Source: a virus
Length of the DNA stretch: 23,906 bases
IMG/VR virus record: IMGVR_UViG_3300033144_003201
Span: 1 to 23,906 of that record
Reading direction: 5' to 3' (one strand)
Shown: one piece after another, positions 15,648-21,819 of the stretch
How positions within the stretch are numbered: the stretch's first letter is position 1
How the letters are laid out: each line of letters opens with the position of its first letter
Made by a program: the position numbers and the translations under genes
Notes under the pieces: model-generated
Told to the model about the DNA's origin: nothing
Database searches by the model: none
What the model saw: only the letters and a program-made list of their open reading frames with translations

Positions 15648-16881
15648 TATTTACTCCTTTATCTTGCTTCTTGGCTTCCTTGACCGTTGATGTTCTGGTC
15701 TGGTATTTATCCCCGCCCGGATCTGTTCTTTTATTCATATCAAGGAGTGCCCGACATTCATTAGGGTTGAATATTTCTTTGTCTATCCCTATTGCAAACC
15801 CTTCCATCTGTTCTTTAAAAGACCCACGGAGCAACCCCCGGACTTCAAATTTTGCATAATATTTTTTGCGCTCTTGTGGCGAGAGAAGATCCCTTCTAAT
15901 AGACTTTTCATAATTAACGCAATCAGGAACAATGCTGTGCTGCACAAAATTAATAGCGAACTGCTCTGCCGAGGCGTTTGTTTCAACCCTCTCCTGTGAT
16001 TGAATCAGCATATGGGGAACTCTAAAAAGCCCACAAATTTGAGATTCATTCATTTTTGATTGTTCAAGAAATTGGGCGTCTACCAGCTTAATTGTGGGGA
16101 ACACGATATCCATAGCTTCATCAATCAACATGAACTCATGCGATTTGCCAAGGCCCTCATATTTTTCCTTGAAGTTTTTCTTCATCCTGGCGTGTGCAGG
16201 GGCACTCATCGAAAGGGGGTGTTTAAGCACTGCGCTAGGGTGTAACCCCTTGCTAAAATACCTCCCGATAAATTGATTACTCGCCAAACCAATACCTATT
16301 GTCTCTCTTGCGTTTTCAATGGGATTTATGCCGATAATGCCGTTGAGGGTTAACCCCCGCAAATGCATGATTTTATTTCCTGACACAGGCTCAATGTCCC
16401 CGCCCTTCATTTTCAAGTGATAGGTAAGGGAAAAATCATCGTTTTGCTCAACTTTAGTAACAACGCCATCCTTAAGGGGGATCAGTTCTTGTATTGGTCG
16501 CCCTTCAAGCCCCATCTTGTAAACGTAAAAATTCCCTCTGAGGCAAATATACGCTTCCGCCATAGCCCAAAAATCAAAAGACGTCATCCAGGAGTTTGGC
16601 TGGCTATGGAGCTTTTCATACAAATAAAAATCTGTGGCCTGTGTTCTTTTATCCCCCTGCTTTTGCATGATATGGCAGGGGAGTTGCCCGATAGTAAAAG
16701 CCCTGACTCGGACGCAATTCTGAACAGTAATAAGCCTCATTGCCGATTCGGGACTGACCGCTACGCCTGAAGATGTTGGGCTGACACCCCCGTAATATGC
16801 GCCTCCGGGGGTATACCACCTGTCATCTACAGGCCCCCATGATGCGGCTTTAGGTCTTGCCATACGGGAGACAATGCCCAT
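15625..16881 (-). CDS. Portal protein, HK97 type
   Basis: The 418-residue protein has the standard HK97 portal pattern: an early AMRLITVQNCVRVRAFTIGQ, then LPCHIMQ and LLHSQPN-like YEKLHSQPNSWMTSFDFWAM, GNFYVYKM, PLKDGVVTKVEQNDD, and the conserved clip/stem region IMHLRGLTLNGIIGINPIEN, followed by RVPHMLIQSQERVETNASAE. It forms the dodecameric ring at one capsid vertex through which DNA enters and leaves and to which terminase binds. The ATG overlaps the stop of the small membrane protein gene (TAATG). Length is typical of the family. Confidence 0.9.
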   Translation of the reverse strand: MGIVSRMARPKAASWGPVDDRWYTPGGAYYGGVSPTSSGVAVSPESAMRLITVQNCVRVRAFTIGQLPCHIMQKQGDKRTQATDFYLYEKLHSQPNSWMTSFDFWAMAEAYICLRGNFYVYKMGLEGRPIQELIPLKDGVVTKVEQNDDFSLTYHLKMKGGDIEPVSGNKIMHLRGLTLNGIIGINPIENARETIGIGLASNQFIGRYFSKGLHPSAVLKHPLSMSAPAHARMKKNFKEKYEGLGKSHEFMLIDEAMDIVFPTIKLVDAQFLEQSKMNESQICGLFRVPHMLIQSQERVETNASAEQFAINFVQHSIVPDCVNYEKSIRRDLLSPQERKKYYAKFEVRGLLRGSFKEQMEGFAIGIDKEIFNPNECRALLDMNKRTDPGGDKYQTRTSTVKEAKKQDKGVNNEIIIQK

Positions 16882-17093
16882 TACTGTTTACCCCTCATGC
16901 TGTAGCCTGTAGCCATCAACAATGGGCCGCAAACCATAAATGCCAGCCATTGACCTTTCCACAAGTAAAGGCCGTACCAGGACATAAACAGACCGCCGAA
17001 ATAAAGAACGTCCCTGATATCAACAGAGAAAAAGCTTTTAACTCGTCGAACGGTTTTTTGTATAAAGGGTTTAATTTTCTGGCAGTATTTCAT
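16881..17093 (-). CDS. Small membrane protein upstream of portal
   Basis: A 70-residue protein with a charged N-terminal third (MKYCQKIKPFIQKTVRRVKS), then two hydrophobic segments, VLYFGGLFMSWYGLYLW and WLAFMVCGPLLMATGYSM, separated by KGQ, so a likely two-pass inner membrane hairpin. Similar short 'DIRD..fFGGL...GY.L......A....G' proteins occur just before portal genes in other prophages. No ribosome site is visible, and a -10-like TAAAAT lies 6 bases before the ATG, so it may be leaderless. Its stop overlaps the portal ATG. Function unknown. Confidence 0.65.
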   Translation of the reverse strand: MKYCQKIKPFIQKTVRRVKSFFSVDIRDVLYFGGLFMSWYGLYLWKGQWLAFMVCGPLLMATGYSMRGKQ

Positions 17094-17099
17094 GCAGGA

Positions 17100-17129
17100 A
17101 TTTTAACAAGGGATGTAAAGCATTGTCTA
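17100..17129 (-). promoter_or_regulatory. Likely promoter of the portal-capsid operon
   Basis: On the minus strand TAGACA (17129-17124) and TAAAAT (17105-17100) are 18 bases apart, each one base off consensus. The first gene's ATG (17093) lies 6 bases past the -10. The -35 and most of the spacer lie in the 104-bp repeat; in the other repeat copy the -10 is not preserved. Confidence 0.45.
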
Positions 17130-17206
17130 ATAAGGAACTAGACAGGATATAACGGTTGGACGTTTTTTTGTTGTGTTAGGGTTTAATGGGTGGTAAAATG
17201 ATGAAT
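17103..17206 (+). repeat. 104-bp direct repeat, copy 1
   Basis: Matches 17928-18031 over 104 bases with two mismatches (at 17174 and 17185). The unit holds the last codons of a gene (NKGCKALSNKELDRI and its stop) followed by a T7 run and an extended -10 promoter. In this copy the gene end has no gene body before it. Confidence 0.95.
17171..17199 (+). promoter_or_regulatory. Extended -10 promoter, repeat copy 1
   Basis: TGGTAAAAT gives an extended -10 (TAAAAT at 17194-17199), with TTGTGT (17171-17176) at 17 bases as a poor -35. It would drive the three plus-strand genes from 17226. Confidence 0.5.
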
Positions 17207-17225
17207 AAAAAGGGGTGGATACACC

Positions 17226-17519
17226 ATGTGTTTAGATATTGACCCAAACAAATACATAAACGCTGCACTAATAGAAGCATTAGAATTCACCACATTATCT
17301 GATTTGCATGATGATTTATTAAAGTGTCACCCTACACTTAAGACAGAAAAAGAAGCTAAAAAGAAATACCCCAAAATAACAATGGACCTTATTATGGAAA
17401 TTATAGATACAGCCGATGAATGCCCTGTCTGCTATAAAAGATTTCTTAAGTTTGGCGTAAAACATAGCAAATCATGTAAACTTGGGCCGTTATTACCGGA
17501 CGCAAATATATTTAAATAA
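17226..17519 (+). CDS. Small zinc-finger-like protein, moron cassette gene 1
   Basis: A 97-residue protein with AAGGGGTGG 7 bases before the ATG. The first two thirds are helical and acidic-basic mixed (MCLDIDPNKYINAALIEALE). The C-terminal third has ECPVCYKRFLKFGVKHSKSC, a Cys-Cys ... His ... Cys set that could bind zinc. It is the first of three co-directional genes between the two 104-bp repeats and opposes the phage's late genes, as morons do. No family recognised; a DNA- or protein-binding role is possible but unproven. Confidence 0.6.
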   Translation: MCLDIDPNKYINAALIEALEFTTLSDLHDDLLKCHPTLKTEKEAKKKYPKITMDLIMEIIDTADECPVCYKRFLKFGVKHSKSCKLGPLLPDANIFK

Positions 17520-17531
17520 CGGGAAGGTATC

Positions 17532-17810
17532 ATGAAAACTCCTAAGACGTTGCTCGGGTTTCCCATAAAAGAGGTCAGCGGTCCTTCATTAAAAGACGAC
17601 TGTATAAAATTTGGTGGGCCATTGATGGCGGGGCCAAGGACCAAAGAAGTTAAATTTATTGGCGGACCAGCGAATGACTGGGTAATGATTCTGTTTGAAG
17701 AAACCACCAAACTTGTTTTACGTGCTGTTGACACCCCTCTTCTCACGGAAGACGTTGAATACGAAATAAAGCAAGCCGAAAACGGGGAATGGGTTGGGGG
17801 AATAAAGTGA
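17532..17810 (+). CDS. Hypothetical protein, moron cassette gene 2
   Basis: A 92-residue soluble-looking protein (MKTPKTLLGFPIKEVSGPSL) with a Gly-Pro-rich first half (FGGPLMAGPRTKEVKFIGGP) and beta-prone segments ANDWVMILFEETTKLVLRAV, closing with YEIKQAENGEWVGGIK. GGGAAGG lies 5 bases before the ATG, 12 bases after the previous gene. Its stop overlaps the next gene's GTG start (GTGA), so the two are coupled. I do not recognise it. Confidence 0.6.
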   Translation: MKTPKTLLGFPIKEVSGPSLKDDCIKFGGPLMAGPRTKEVKFIGGPANDWVMILFEETTKLVLRAVDTPLLTEDVEYEIKQAENGEWVGGIK

Positions 17811-17977
17811 CAAGAAACGATTATGATAATATCGCAAAATGTATCCGTCGAAGAGGCACTAAGGGGCAGCGAAAAGCTTTAAAAGGGGCCATAACGGTAA
17901 ATGGGAAGAAGCAAAAACGCCACAAGCTTAACAAGGGATGTAAAGCATTGTCTAATAAGGAACTAGACAGGATATAA
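17807..17977 (+). CDS. Small basic protein, moron cassette gene 3, chimeric 3' half
   Basis: From the GTG at 17807 (coupled to the previous stop as GTGA) 56 residues are read: a helix-prone start (TRNDYDNIAKCIRRRG) and a very basic remainder. Its middle (AITVNGKKQKRHKL) lies in a 42-bp repeat that a neighbouring gene reads in another frame, and its end lies in the 104-bp repeat. The gene may therefore be a recombination product rather than an old gene. An upstream ATG (17789) exists but lies in the previous gene with no better ribosome site. Confidence 0.4.
   Translation: MTRNDYDNIAKCIRRRGTKGQRKALKGAITVNGKKQKRHKLNKGCKALSNKELDRI
17887..17928 (+). repeat. 42-bp direct repeat, copy 1
   Basis: Identical over 42 bases to 18156-18197. 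It abuts copy 2 of the 104-bp repeat with a shared base at 17928. Confidence 0.95.
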
Positions 17978-18031
17978 CGGTTGGACGTTTTTTTGTTGCG
18001 TTAGGGTTTGATGGGTGGTAAAATGATGAAT
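17928..18031 (+). repeat. 104-bp direct repeat, copy 2
   Basis: Second copy, 825 bases from the first. Recombination between them would remove 825 bp carrying the three small genes at 17226-17977 and leave one repeat and one promoter. Confidence 0.95.
17996..18024 (+). promoter_or_regulatory. Extended -10 promoter, repeat copy 2
   Basis: The same TGGTAAAAT element (TAAAAT at 18019-18024), with TTGCGT at the -35 place. The next ATG (18033) is 8 bases past the -10, so the message would have almost no leader. Confidence 0.5.
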
Positions 18032-18032
18032 C

Positions 18033-18218
18033 ATGAAAACTTTATATATGATTTATGCTATTTTATTTAAAGGGGTATCGGTTCTTAGAACTGCTGATGA
18101 TTTCGGAAAAAATATTATGTGGAACGCTCATGATGAACCTCAGGATGGATATGGAGGCCATAACGGTAAATGGGAAGAAGCAAAAACGCCACAAGCTGCT
18201 GTTTGGAAATTACGCTAA
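18033..18218 (+). CDS. Small hypothetical protein after repeat copy 2
   Basis: A 61-residue protein: a hydrophobic start (MKTLYMIYAILFKGVSVLRT), then FGKNIMWNAHDEPQDGYGGH and NGKWEEAKTPQAAVWKLR. The second half reads naturally for a soluble protein, so the 42-bp repeat is probably in its native frame here (GHNGKWEEAKTPQA). No ribosome site is seen and the ATG lies 8 bases past a -10, pointing to a leaderless start. The 3' end overlaps the opposing helix-turn-helix gene by 9 bases. Not recognised. Confidence 0.5.
   Translation: MKTLYMIYAILFKGVSVLRTADDFGKNIMWNAHDEPQDGYGGHNGKWEEAKTPQAAVWKLR
18156..18197 (+). repeat. 42-bp direct repeat, copy 2
   Basis: Second identical copy, 269 bases from the first, in the coding frame of the 61-residue protein gene. 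Confidence 0.95.
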
Positions 18219-18479
18219 CGAATCAAGCCTGCTCTTAAGCCTGAAAGAGAGAATGCTTTTCCGTGGTATTCTCATTGTAGCTTCGGTATATTTTTCTGTG
18301 CCGGGAAAGAGCCCATGACTAATCCATAGGTAAATAGTGGACCTCGCCACACCAAAATATGCCGATACTTCATCAGGGGTAAATGTATCTTTTTTTGGCA
18401 AATACGAATCGTCAACTACTGGGGTGGCCCCTGGTATTTCTATATTATTTTTATTGGCAACACTCTTTTTTTTAGCCAT
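18210..18479 (-). CDS. Helix-turn-helix DNA-binding protein (excisionase / MerR-like fold)
   Basis: An 89-residue protein with a basic, probably disordered N-terminus and a C-terminal HTH_17-type domain: TFTPDEVSAYFGVARSTIYLWISHGLFPG, then MRIPRKSILSFRLKSRL, the turn-strand-helix order of small winged-helix regulators and excisionases. AAAGGAG lies 10 bases before the ATG, 15 bases after the large terminase stop, so it is in the packaging operon. Possible roles are local regulation or a packaging accessory (winged-helix small terminase-like recognition); neither is shown. Its 3' end overlaps the opposing moron gene. Confidence 0.7.
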   Translation of the reverse strand: MAKKKSVANKNNIEIPGATPVVDDSYLPKKDTFTPDEVSAYFGVARSTIYLWISHGLFPGTEKYTEATMRIPRKSILSFRLKSRLDSLA

Positions 18480-18494
18480 TAGTTACTTTCTCCT

Positions 18495-20249
18495 TTAAAA
18501 AACTATTACCTCTGCATCTTCTTCTTCATAGGCTGATATTGTAGGCCCATGCCGTAACATAGCCCGACCAATACCCATAATTAAAGCCATGACGCCATCA
18601 ATTTTATTGTCTTCACAAGTTTTTGTCGGGTAATAAAATTTTACAGGTCCGCCCGACCGTCCTGGTTTCTTAACTACATTGCTCATCATCCATGCCAAAA
18701 CCGGGTCACCGTTATGATGAAATTTCTTATCATAAACAAGTCCCTCTAACTGCTTCATGGGTTCACTAATAAGCGCGGGGCCCTGGTTGATTTCAATACA
18801 CCTGTCTTCCCCTAACCATTGCATAAGATTATTTACTAGATAAGTCGCTTCGTGGGGGTCATACGCAAGCTCAAGGATGGTGTTTGTTTTATTAATTTTA
18901 CATATATCATCTTCAATGAACCTGTAATCAGTCATTGCACCGGGGGTTTTAATAATACGCACCTCCTTCACCCATTGCGGATACTGCCTGATCTTGGAGC
19001 GAATAATTGTTTCTTCGGGAAGATAATAACGGCCAAATGCGTACAGATTATTATCTCTATAAAACACAAGCACTAAAGCAGCTATATCAATTTTACTTGC
19101 AAGATCGAATGCTAAATAACAAGGCTCCCCGGCGAAATCCTCAAGACGTAAATTTTTATCAGCGCAAGCATTCCAAGCGTCTGCCGAGATCCATTTGGTG
19201 ATTGAATCAGTCCAAATATTGAAGTTTAATCTTTTGACAATATTTTCTTTCGATGGCATCCCTATTGCTTCTTTGACCTGCTTTCTGTAATAATCTTTAT
19301 ACGGTTCCCCCAAATATTCAATATTAGGGGATGATTTTACCCATACTTTTTCATCCCGCCAATCATCACAGTCGGGGCACCCGTCTTGAGGTATAGTTTT
19401 CCCCTCTGCCTCACACCGGGGACACACATCAAGTCCCGAAATAAGACCAAACCACTCATCGTTTTCGAGAATATTTTCTAAAATTTTCGTGGTATATTCA
19501 TGATGTTGATAACAGATTGATTGCCTGTTTACCCCACTATTGGTTATTTCAAATATAAGCGGTTGCCGTCTTGATTTGGTCCCTGCTGTCATTTTGTCCA
19601 CAACCAGTTCACTAGGATGCTCATGGATTTCATCTATGCACGCTATGTGTGGCTTTTTCCCATCTAACCCACTGTGCTCAGAGGAGATGGCCCTAAAAAA
19701 ACTATTATCTAATATATTTGCAATATTATGTTTGCTAACTTCAAGCATTTCCATCAATGCTTCAGATGCTTTAGCATAAAGACGGGCATCCCTGAACAAA
19801 ATACCCGCTTGCTCCTTTGTAGTCGCACACGAATATACTTCACTCCCTGGTTCGTCGTCAAAAGTTATGCCATACAAACCTATGCCTGCGGCTATAGGGG
19901 ACTTGCCCCCGCCTTTTGCGCTTTCCACATACGATGTCTTGAACCGCCGATATCCGTTAGGCTCCTTCTTCCACCCAAACACCGACCCCACTAAAAACTT
20001 TTGCCAGGGGGTTAATAAAAACGGGTGGCCGGCAAACGCTCCTTCATAAAAAACAAGAAACTCTTCAAAAAACCTAATGATATGGTTGGCCGCTCCCTCA
20101 TCAAAATATAGCCCCCTCTTACGGCCTTCTTTTAGATCGTCGAGATGGCGTTTCCCTGCAAGGCGGGTCCATTTATTAGCAAGGATATTACCCCTGGTTA
20201 TATCAAGGGCATATTGTGTGGTGGGGTGTATTATTTTATTTTTGGCCAT
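18495..20249 (-). CDS. Terminase large subunit (Terminase_1 family)
   Basis: The 584-residue protein has the ATPase motor: Walker A ESAKGGGKS (about 109-117), Walker B HIACIDEIHE with Asp 206 and Glu 207, and a following motif III-like FEITNSG. The nuclease half starts with LAFDLASKIDIAALVL (Asp about 382), and later acidic residues include EDD near 447 and IDGVMAL near the C-terminus. A CPRC ... CPDC quartet (about 276-294) between the two halves could bind zinc. It cuts and pumps phage DNA into the prohead. The ATG has only a weak GGATAAA site and a terminator hairpin stands upstream, so expression may be limited by design or damage. Confidence 0.92.
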   Translation of the reverse strand: MAKNKIIHPTTQYALDITRGNILANKWTRLAGKRHLDDLKEGRKRGLYFDEGAANHIIRFFEEFLVFYEGAFAGHPFLLTPWQKFLVGSVFGWKKEPNGYRRFKTSYVESAKGGGKSPIAAGIGLYGITFDDEPGSEVYSCATTKEQAGILFRDARLYAKASEALMEMLEVSKHNIANILDNSFFRAISSEHSGLDGKKPHIACIDEIHEHPSELVVDKMTAGTKSRRQPLIFEITNSGVNRQSICYQHHEYTTKILENILENDEWFGLISGLDVCPRCEAEGKTIPQDGCPDCDDWRDEKVWVKSSPNIEYLGEPYKDYYRKQVKEAIGMPSKENIVKRLNFNIWTDSITKWISADAWNACADKNLRLEDFAGEPCYLAFDLASKIDIAALVLVFYRDNNLYAFGRYYLPEETIIRSKIRQYPQWVKEVRIIKTPGAMTDYRFIEDDICKINKTNTILELAYDPHEATYLVNNLMQWLGEDRCIEINQGPALISEPMKQLEGLVYDKKFHHNGDPVLAWMMSNVVKKPGRSGGPVKFYYPTKTCEDNKIDGVMALIMGIGRAMLRHGPTISAYEEEDAEVIVF

Positions 20250-20264
20250 ATTTATTTTTATCCA

Positions 20265-20311
20265 GGCAACAAAAAAGGCAACTACAATGATTACGGCACC
20301 ATAATTGCCTT
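20265..20311 (-). terminator. Rho-independent terminator before the large terminase
   Basis: On the minus strand AAGGCAA (20311-20305) pairs with TTGCCTT (20281-20275), with an inner ATTATGG/CCGTAAT pairing, followed by TTTTTTG. The GGCAACAAAAAAGGCAA 17-mer (20265-20281, plus strand) is also found at 9443-9459. Confidence 0.6.
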
Positions 20312-20330
20312 AATTATTCTTTCGTTATTC

Positions 20331-20349
20331 AAGGGGAGCAACCCCCCTT
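20331..20349. repeat. Second hairpin upstream of the large terminase
   Basis: AAGGGG and CCCCTT flank a 7-base loop. It lies 20 bases from the terminator hairpin, in a 127-base non-coding stretch between the zinc-ribbon gene and the large terminase. Confidence 0.5.
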
Positions 20350-20376
20350 AAACAAACCTGGATTAAGTTTTATGTG

Positions 20377-20621
20377 TTATTTAGTCGATGTTATTTCACT
20401 CGGCTCCCATATTAAACCTAATTTCCTGGCTACCTCCTCAAACCCAAGAGGTAATCTTTTCTGTATTTAACGTCATAAGATAGACAACATTTTTTACATG
20501 CACCTTTTAACCCATCCTTATTTTTTTTAGCTTTATGGAACTCCTCAACATTCTTAACCACGCCACATTTAGAGCATTTTTTCTGAGTAACCAGCCTTCT
20601 CGTGTCTTCACTTTTAGCCAT
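20377..20621 (-). pseudogene. Small zinc-ribbon protein, C-terminus in another frame
   Basis: The ATG at 20621 overlaps the small terminase stop (ATGGCTAA). The frame gives MAKSEDTRRLVTQKKCSKCG, VVKNVEEFHKAKKNKDGLKG, ACKKCCLSYDVKYRK and stops at 20430. The Cys pairs CSKC and CKKC resemble the zinc-ribbon ends of small phage HNH-like proteins. In the -1 frame the reading continues RLPLGFEEVARKLGLIWEPS, EITSTK up to TAA at 20377, which looks like a natural helix and tail. One more A in the A4 run at 20457-20460 would join the two into about 81 residues. It may be a damaged nuclease or a packaging-associated zinc protein. Confidence 0.5.
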
Positions 20622-21126
20622 ACTTTGTCTGCCTAAATGCTTCATTTTTATCTGCTGCTTTTGTGGGTTTTTGGTTTGAAATCGACAGGCTTGCCCTTGA
20701 TGATGGGCTCATAGCCAATTCCTTCCCGATTTTTATTACCTGATCTAATGATTCTTTCTGGATCTTGACATAGGGGTTCGCCTTCGGAAACCCTTGTTTT
20801 GTAATATTCCCCGCATCGTCAAACTCTCTGCCAAAATATATAATCTCGCCCTCTTCCTGCACCTTGATTGTTGCATTTACCCACCGTGAATAGGCTTCAC
20901 AATAAGCAGCAAGGGTAGCCCTATCCAGCCCGGTCATTACACTTACGCCGGCAAGCAGTTTAACGGCCCGCTTCCATTCCTTTTTAGCCACCTTGTCAAG
21001 ATGCTTTGGGCAGGTAGGGATCTCGGGGGGAGGGCTTATTTCCTTTCTAGGGGCTCTATGCGTATGGGATCGGCCCCCTTTAAGGGCAAGAATTTTATTT
21101 GGGGTTGCTTTTCTGCCTTTACCCAT
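20614..21126 (-). CDS. Terminase small subunit (P27 / Terminase_4 family)
   Basis: The 170-residue protein shows the P27 family order: GRKATPNKILALKGGRSHTH at the start, 'P.cP..L....k.eWkr...' in IPTCPKHLDKVAKKEWKRAV, GLDRATLAAYCEAYSRW, and NPYVKIQKESLDQVIKIGKE followed by a Ser/Arg region. It binds the packaging site and recruits the large subunit. GAGAGGG stands before the ATG, which lies 4 bases after the upstream stop. Length is typical. The HNH gene about 700 bases upstream completes the usual HNH - small - large packaging set. Confidence 0.88.
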   Translation of the reverse strand: MGKGRKATPNKILALKGGRSHTHRAPRKEISPPPEIPTCPKHLDKVAKKEWKRAVKLLAGVSVMTGLDRATLAAYCEAYSRWVNATIKVQEEGEIIYFGREFDDAGNITKQGFPKANPYVKIQKESLDQVIKIGKELAMSPSSRASLSISNQKPTKAADKNEAFRQTKYG

Positions 21127-21129
21127 TAT

Positions 21130-21444
21130 TTACCCTCTCAAATACGCCTTATACTTGGTATGTTTCGGGTTTAATATAGCTCTTTTACACAGCCATCTAT
21201 ACTGGCTGATTTCAGGGAAGAGGAAGGGGTGAAAAAAAACCAATAAGTTTCGGCTGTCACCCTCTGATATTTGAGCCGTGAAAGATACCTCGAAAGGGGA
21301 TGAAATCGATTCCACATATTCCCCTAATTCTTCAGCATTTAAATTGTTCCCGCCAGGGACGTTAAAGCTGTAACCTATACCCCCCAAATCAATCCCTTCG
21401 CCGTCTATATAAATTCTTGCTTTACTCGCCTTTAGTGCCGCCAT
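21130..21444 (-). CDS. Small protein upstream of terminase, unknown
   Basis: The chosen ATG (21444) has AAAGGAG 8 bases upstream, and gives 104 residues starting MAALKASKARIYIDGEGIDL; a longer reading from 21495 lacks such a site. The body looks beta-rich with a Gly-Asn turn (GIGYSFNVPGGNNLNAEELG), then SPFEVSFTAQISEGDSRNLL and a C-terminal helix with KHTKYKAYLRG. The gene overlaps the preceding gene's end by 23 bases. No family recognised. Its place between the HNH nuclease and small terminase suggests a packaging or early head role, but nothing in the sequence proves that. Confidence 0.6.
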   Translation of the reverse strand: MAALKASKARIYIDGEGIDLGGIGYSFNVPGGNNLNAEELGEYVESISSPFEVSFTAQISEGDSRNLLVFFHPFLFPEISQYRWLCKRAILNPKHTKYKAYLRG

Positions 21445-21706
21445 CGCAAGGCTCCTTTTTATCGCCCAATAAATCCAGTGTTTTCCCGCAGCCATGGCAA
21501 ATATAAACGCCGACCTCTACAGGGATATTTTTCCGTGTTTCATTGCTTGCTGCAAACTCTGATATCAAGCCAACCTTAAGAACCTTGTCAAAGTAATCGG
21601 TCCCACATTCACACTGTTTCATTGTGACGTCTTTAATATCAAACATTGGCTGCTGGTTATTGATTACGGGGACTCTCATTGGTGTTATGTTTTTATATTT
21701 ACTCAT
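21422..21706 (-). CDS. Zinc-ribbon-like phage protein
   Basis: A 94-residue protein from the ATG at 21706 (GGAGAAAG 4-8 bases upstream), MSKYKNITPMRVPVINNQQP. It has CECGTDYFDKVLKVGLISEF and VGVYICHGCGK, two Cys pairs about 40 residues apart, the arrangement of a treble-clef or rubredoxin-like zinc ribbon found in small proteins near phage packaging genes. No signal or membrane segment. Function unknown. Confidence 0.6.
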   Translation of the reverse strand: MSKYKNITPMRVPVINNQQPMFDIKDVTMKQCECGTDYFDKVLKVGLISEFAASNETRKNIPVEVGVYICHGCGKTLDLLGDKKEPCDGGTKGE

Positions 21707-21792
21707 TTCTTTCTCCATAATTCTAATTTTTTTATCATTTCTTGGACCAATGATACATTGTATCTAAGTCTTTAACATGCAAAAGAGGACAT

Positions 21793-21819
21793 TGCTCTAA
21801 CCAACTGAGCTACCCCTCA
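21793..21819 (-). tRNA. tRNA 5'-half remnant
   Basis: The minus strand reads a 7-base acceptor-like strand, then TAGCTCAGTTGGTTAGAGC, a perfect consensus D arm with A box, and A. No matching anticodon stem, T arm or acceptor 3' strand follows. It overlaps the HNH stop codon. This looks like a broken or captured tRNA gene, not a working one. Confidence 0.5.

Noticed and set aside
21740-21770. TATCATT / AATGATA hairpin near the tRNA remnant
   Set aside because: Followed by A rather than T on the minus strand, so it is not a terminator for the operon; no other role visible.
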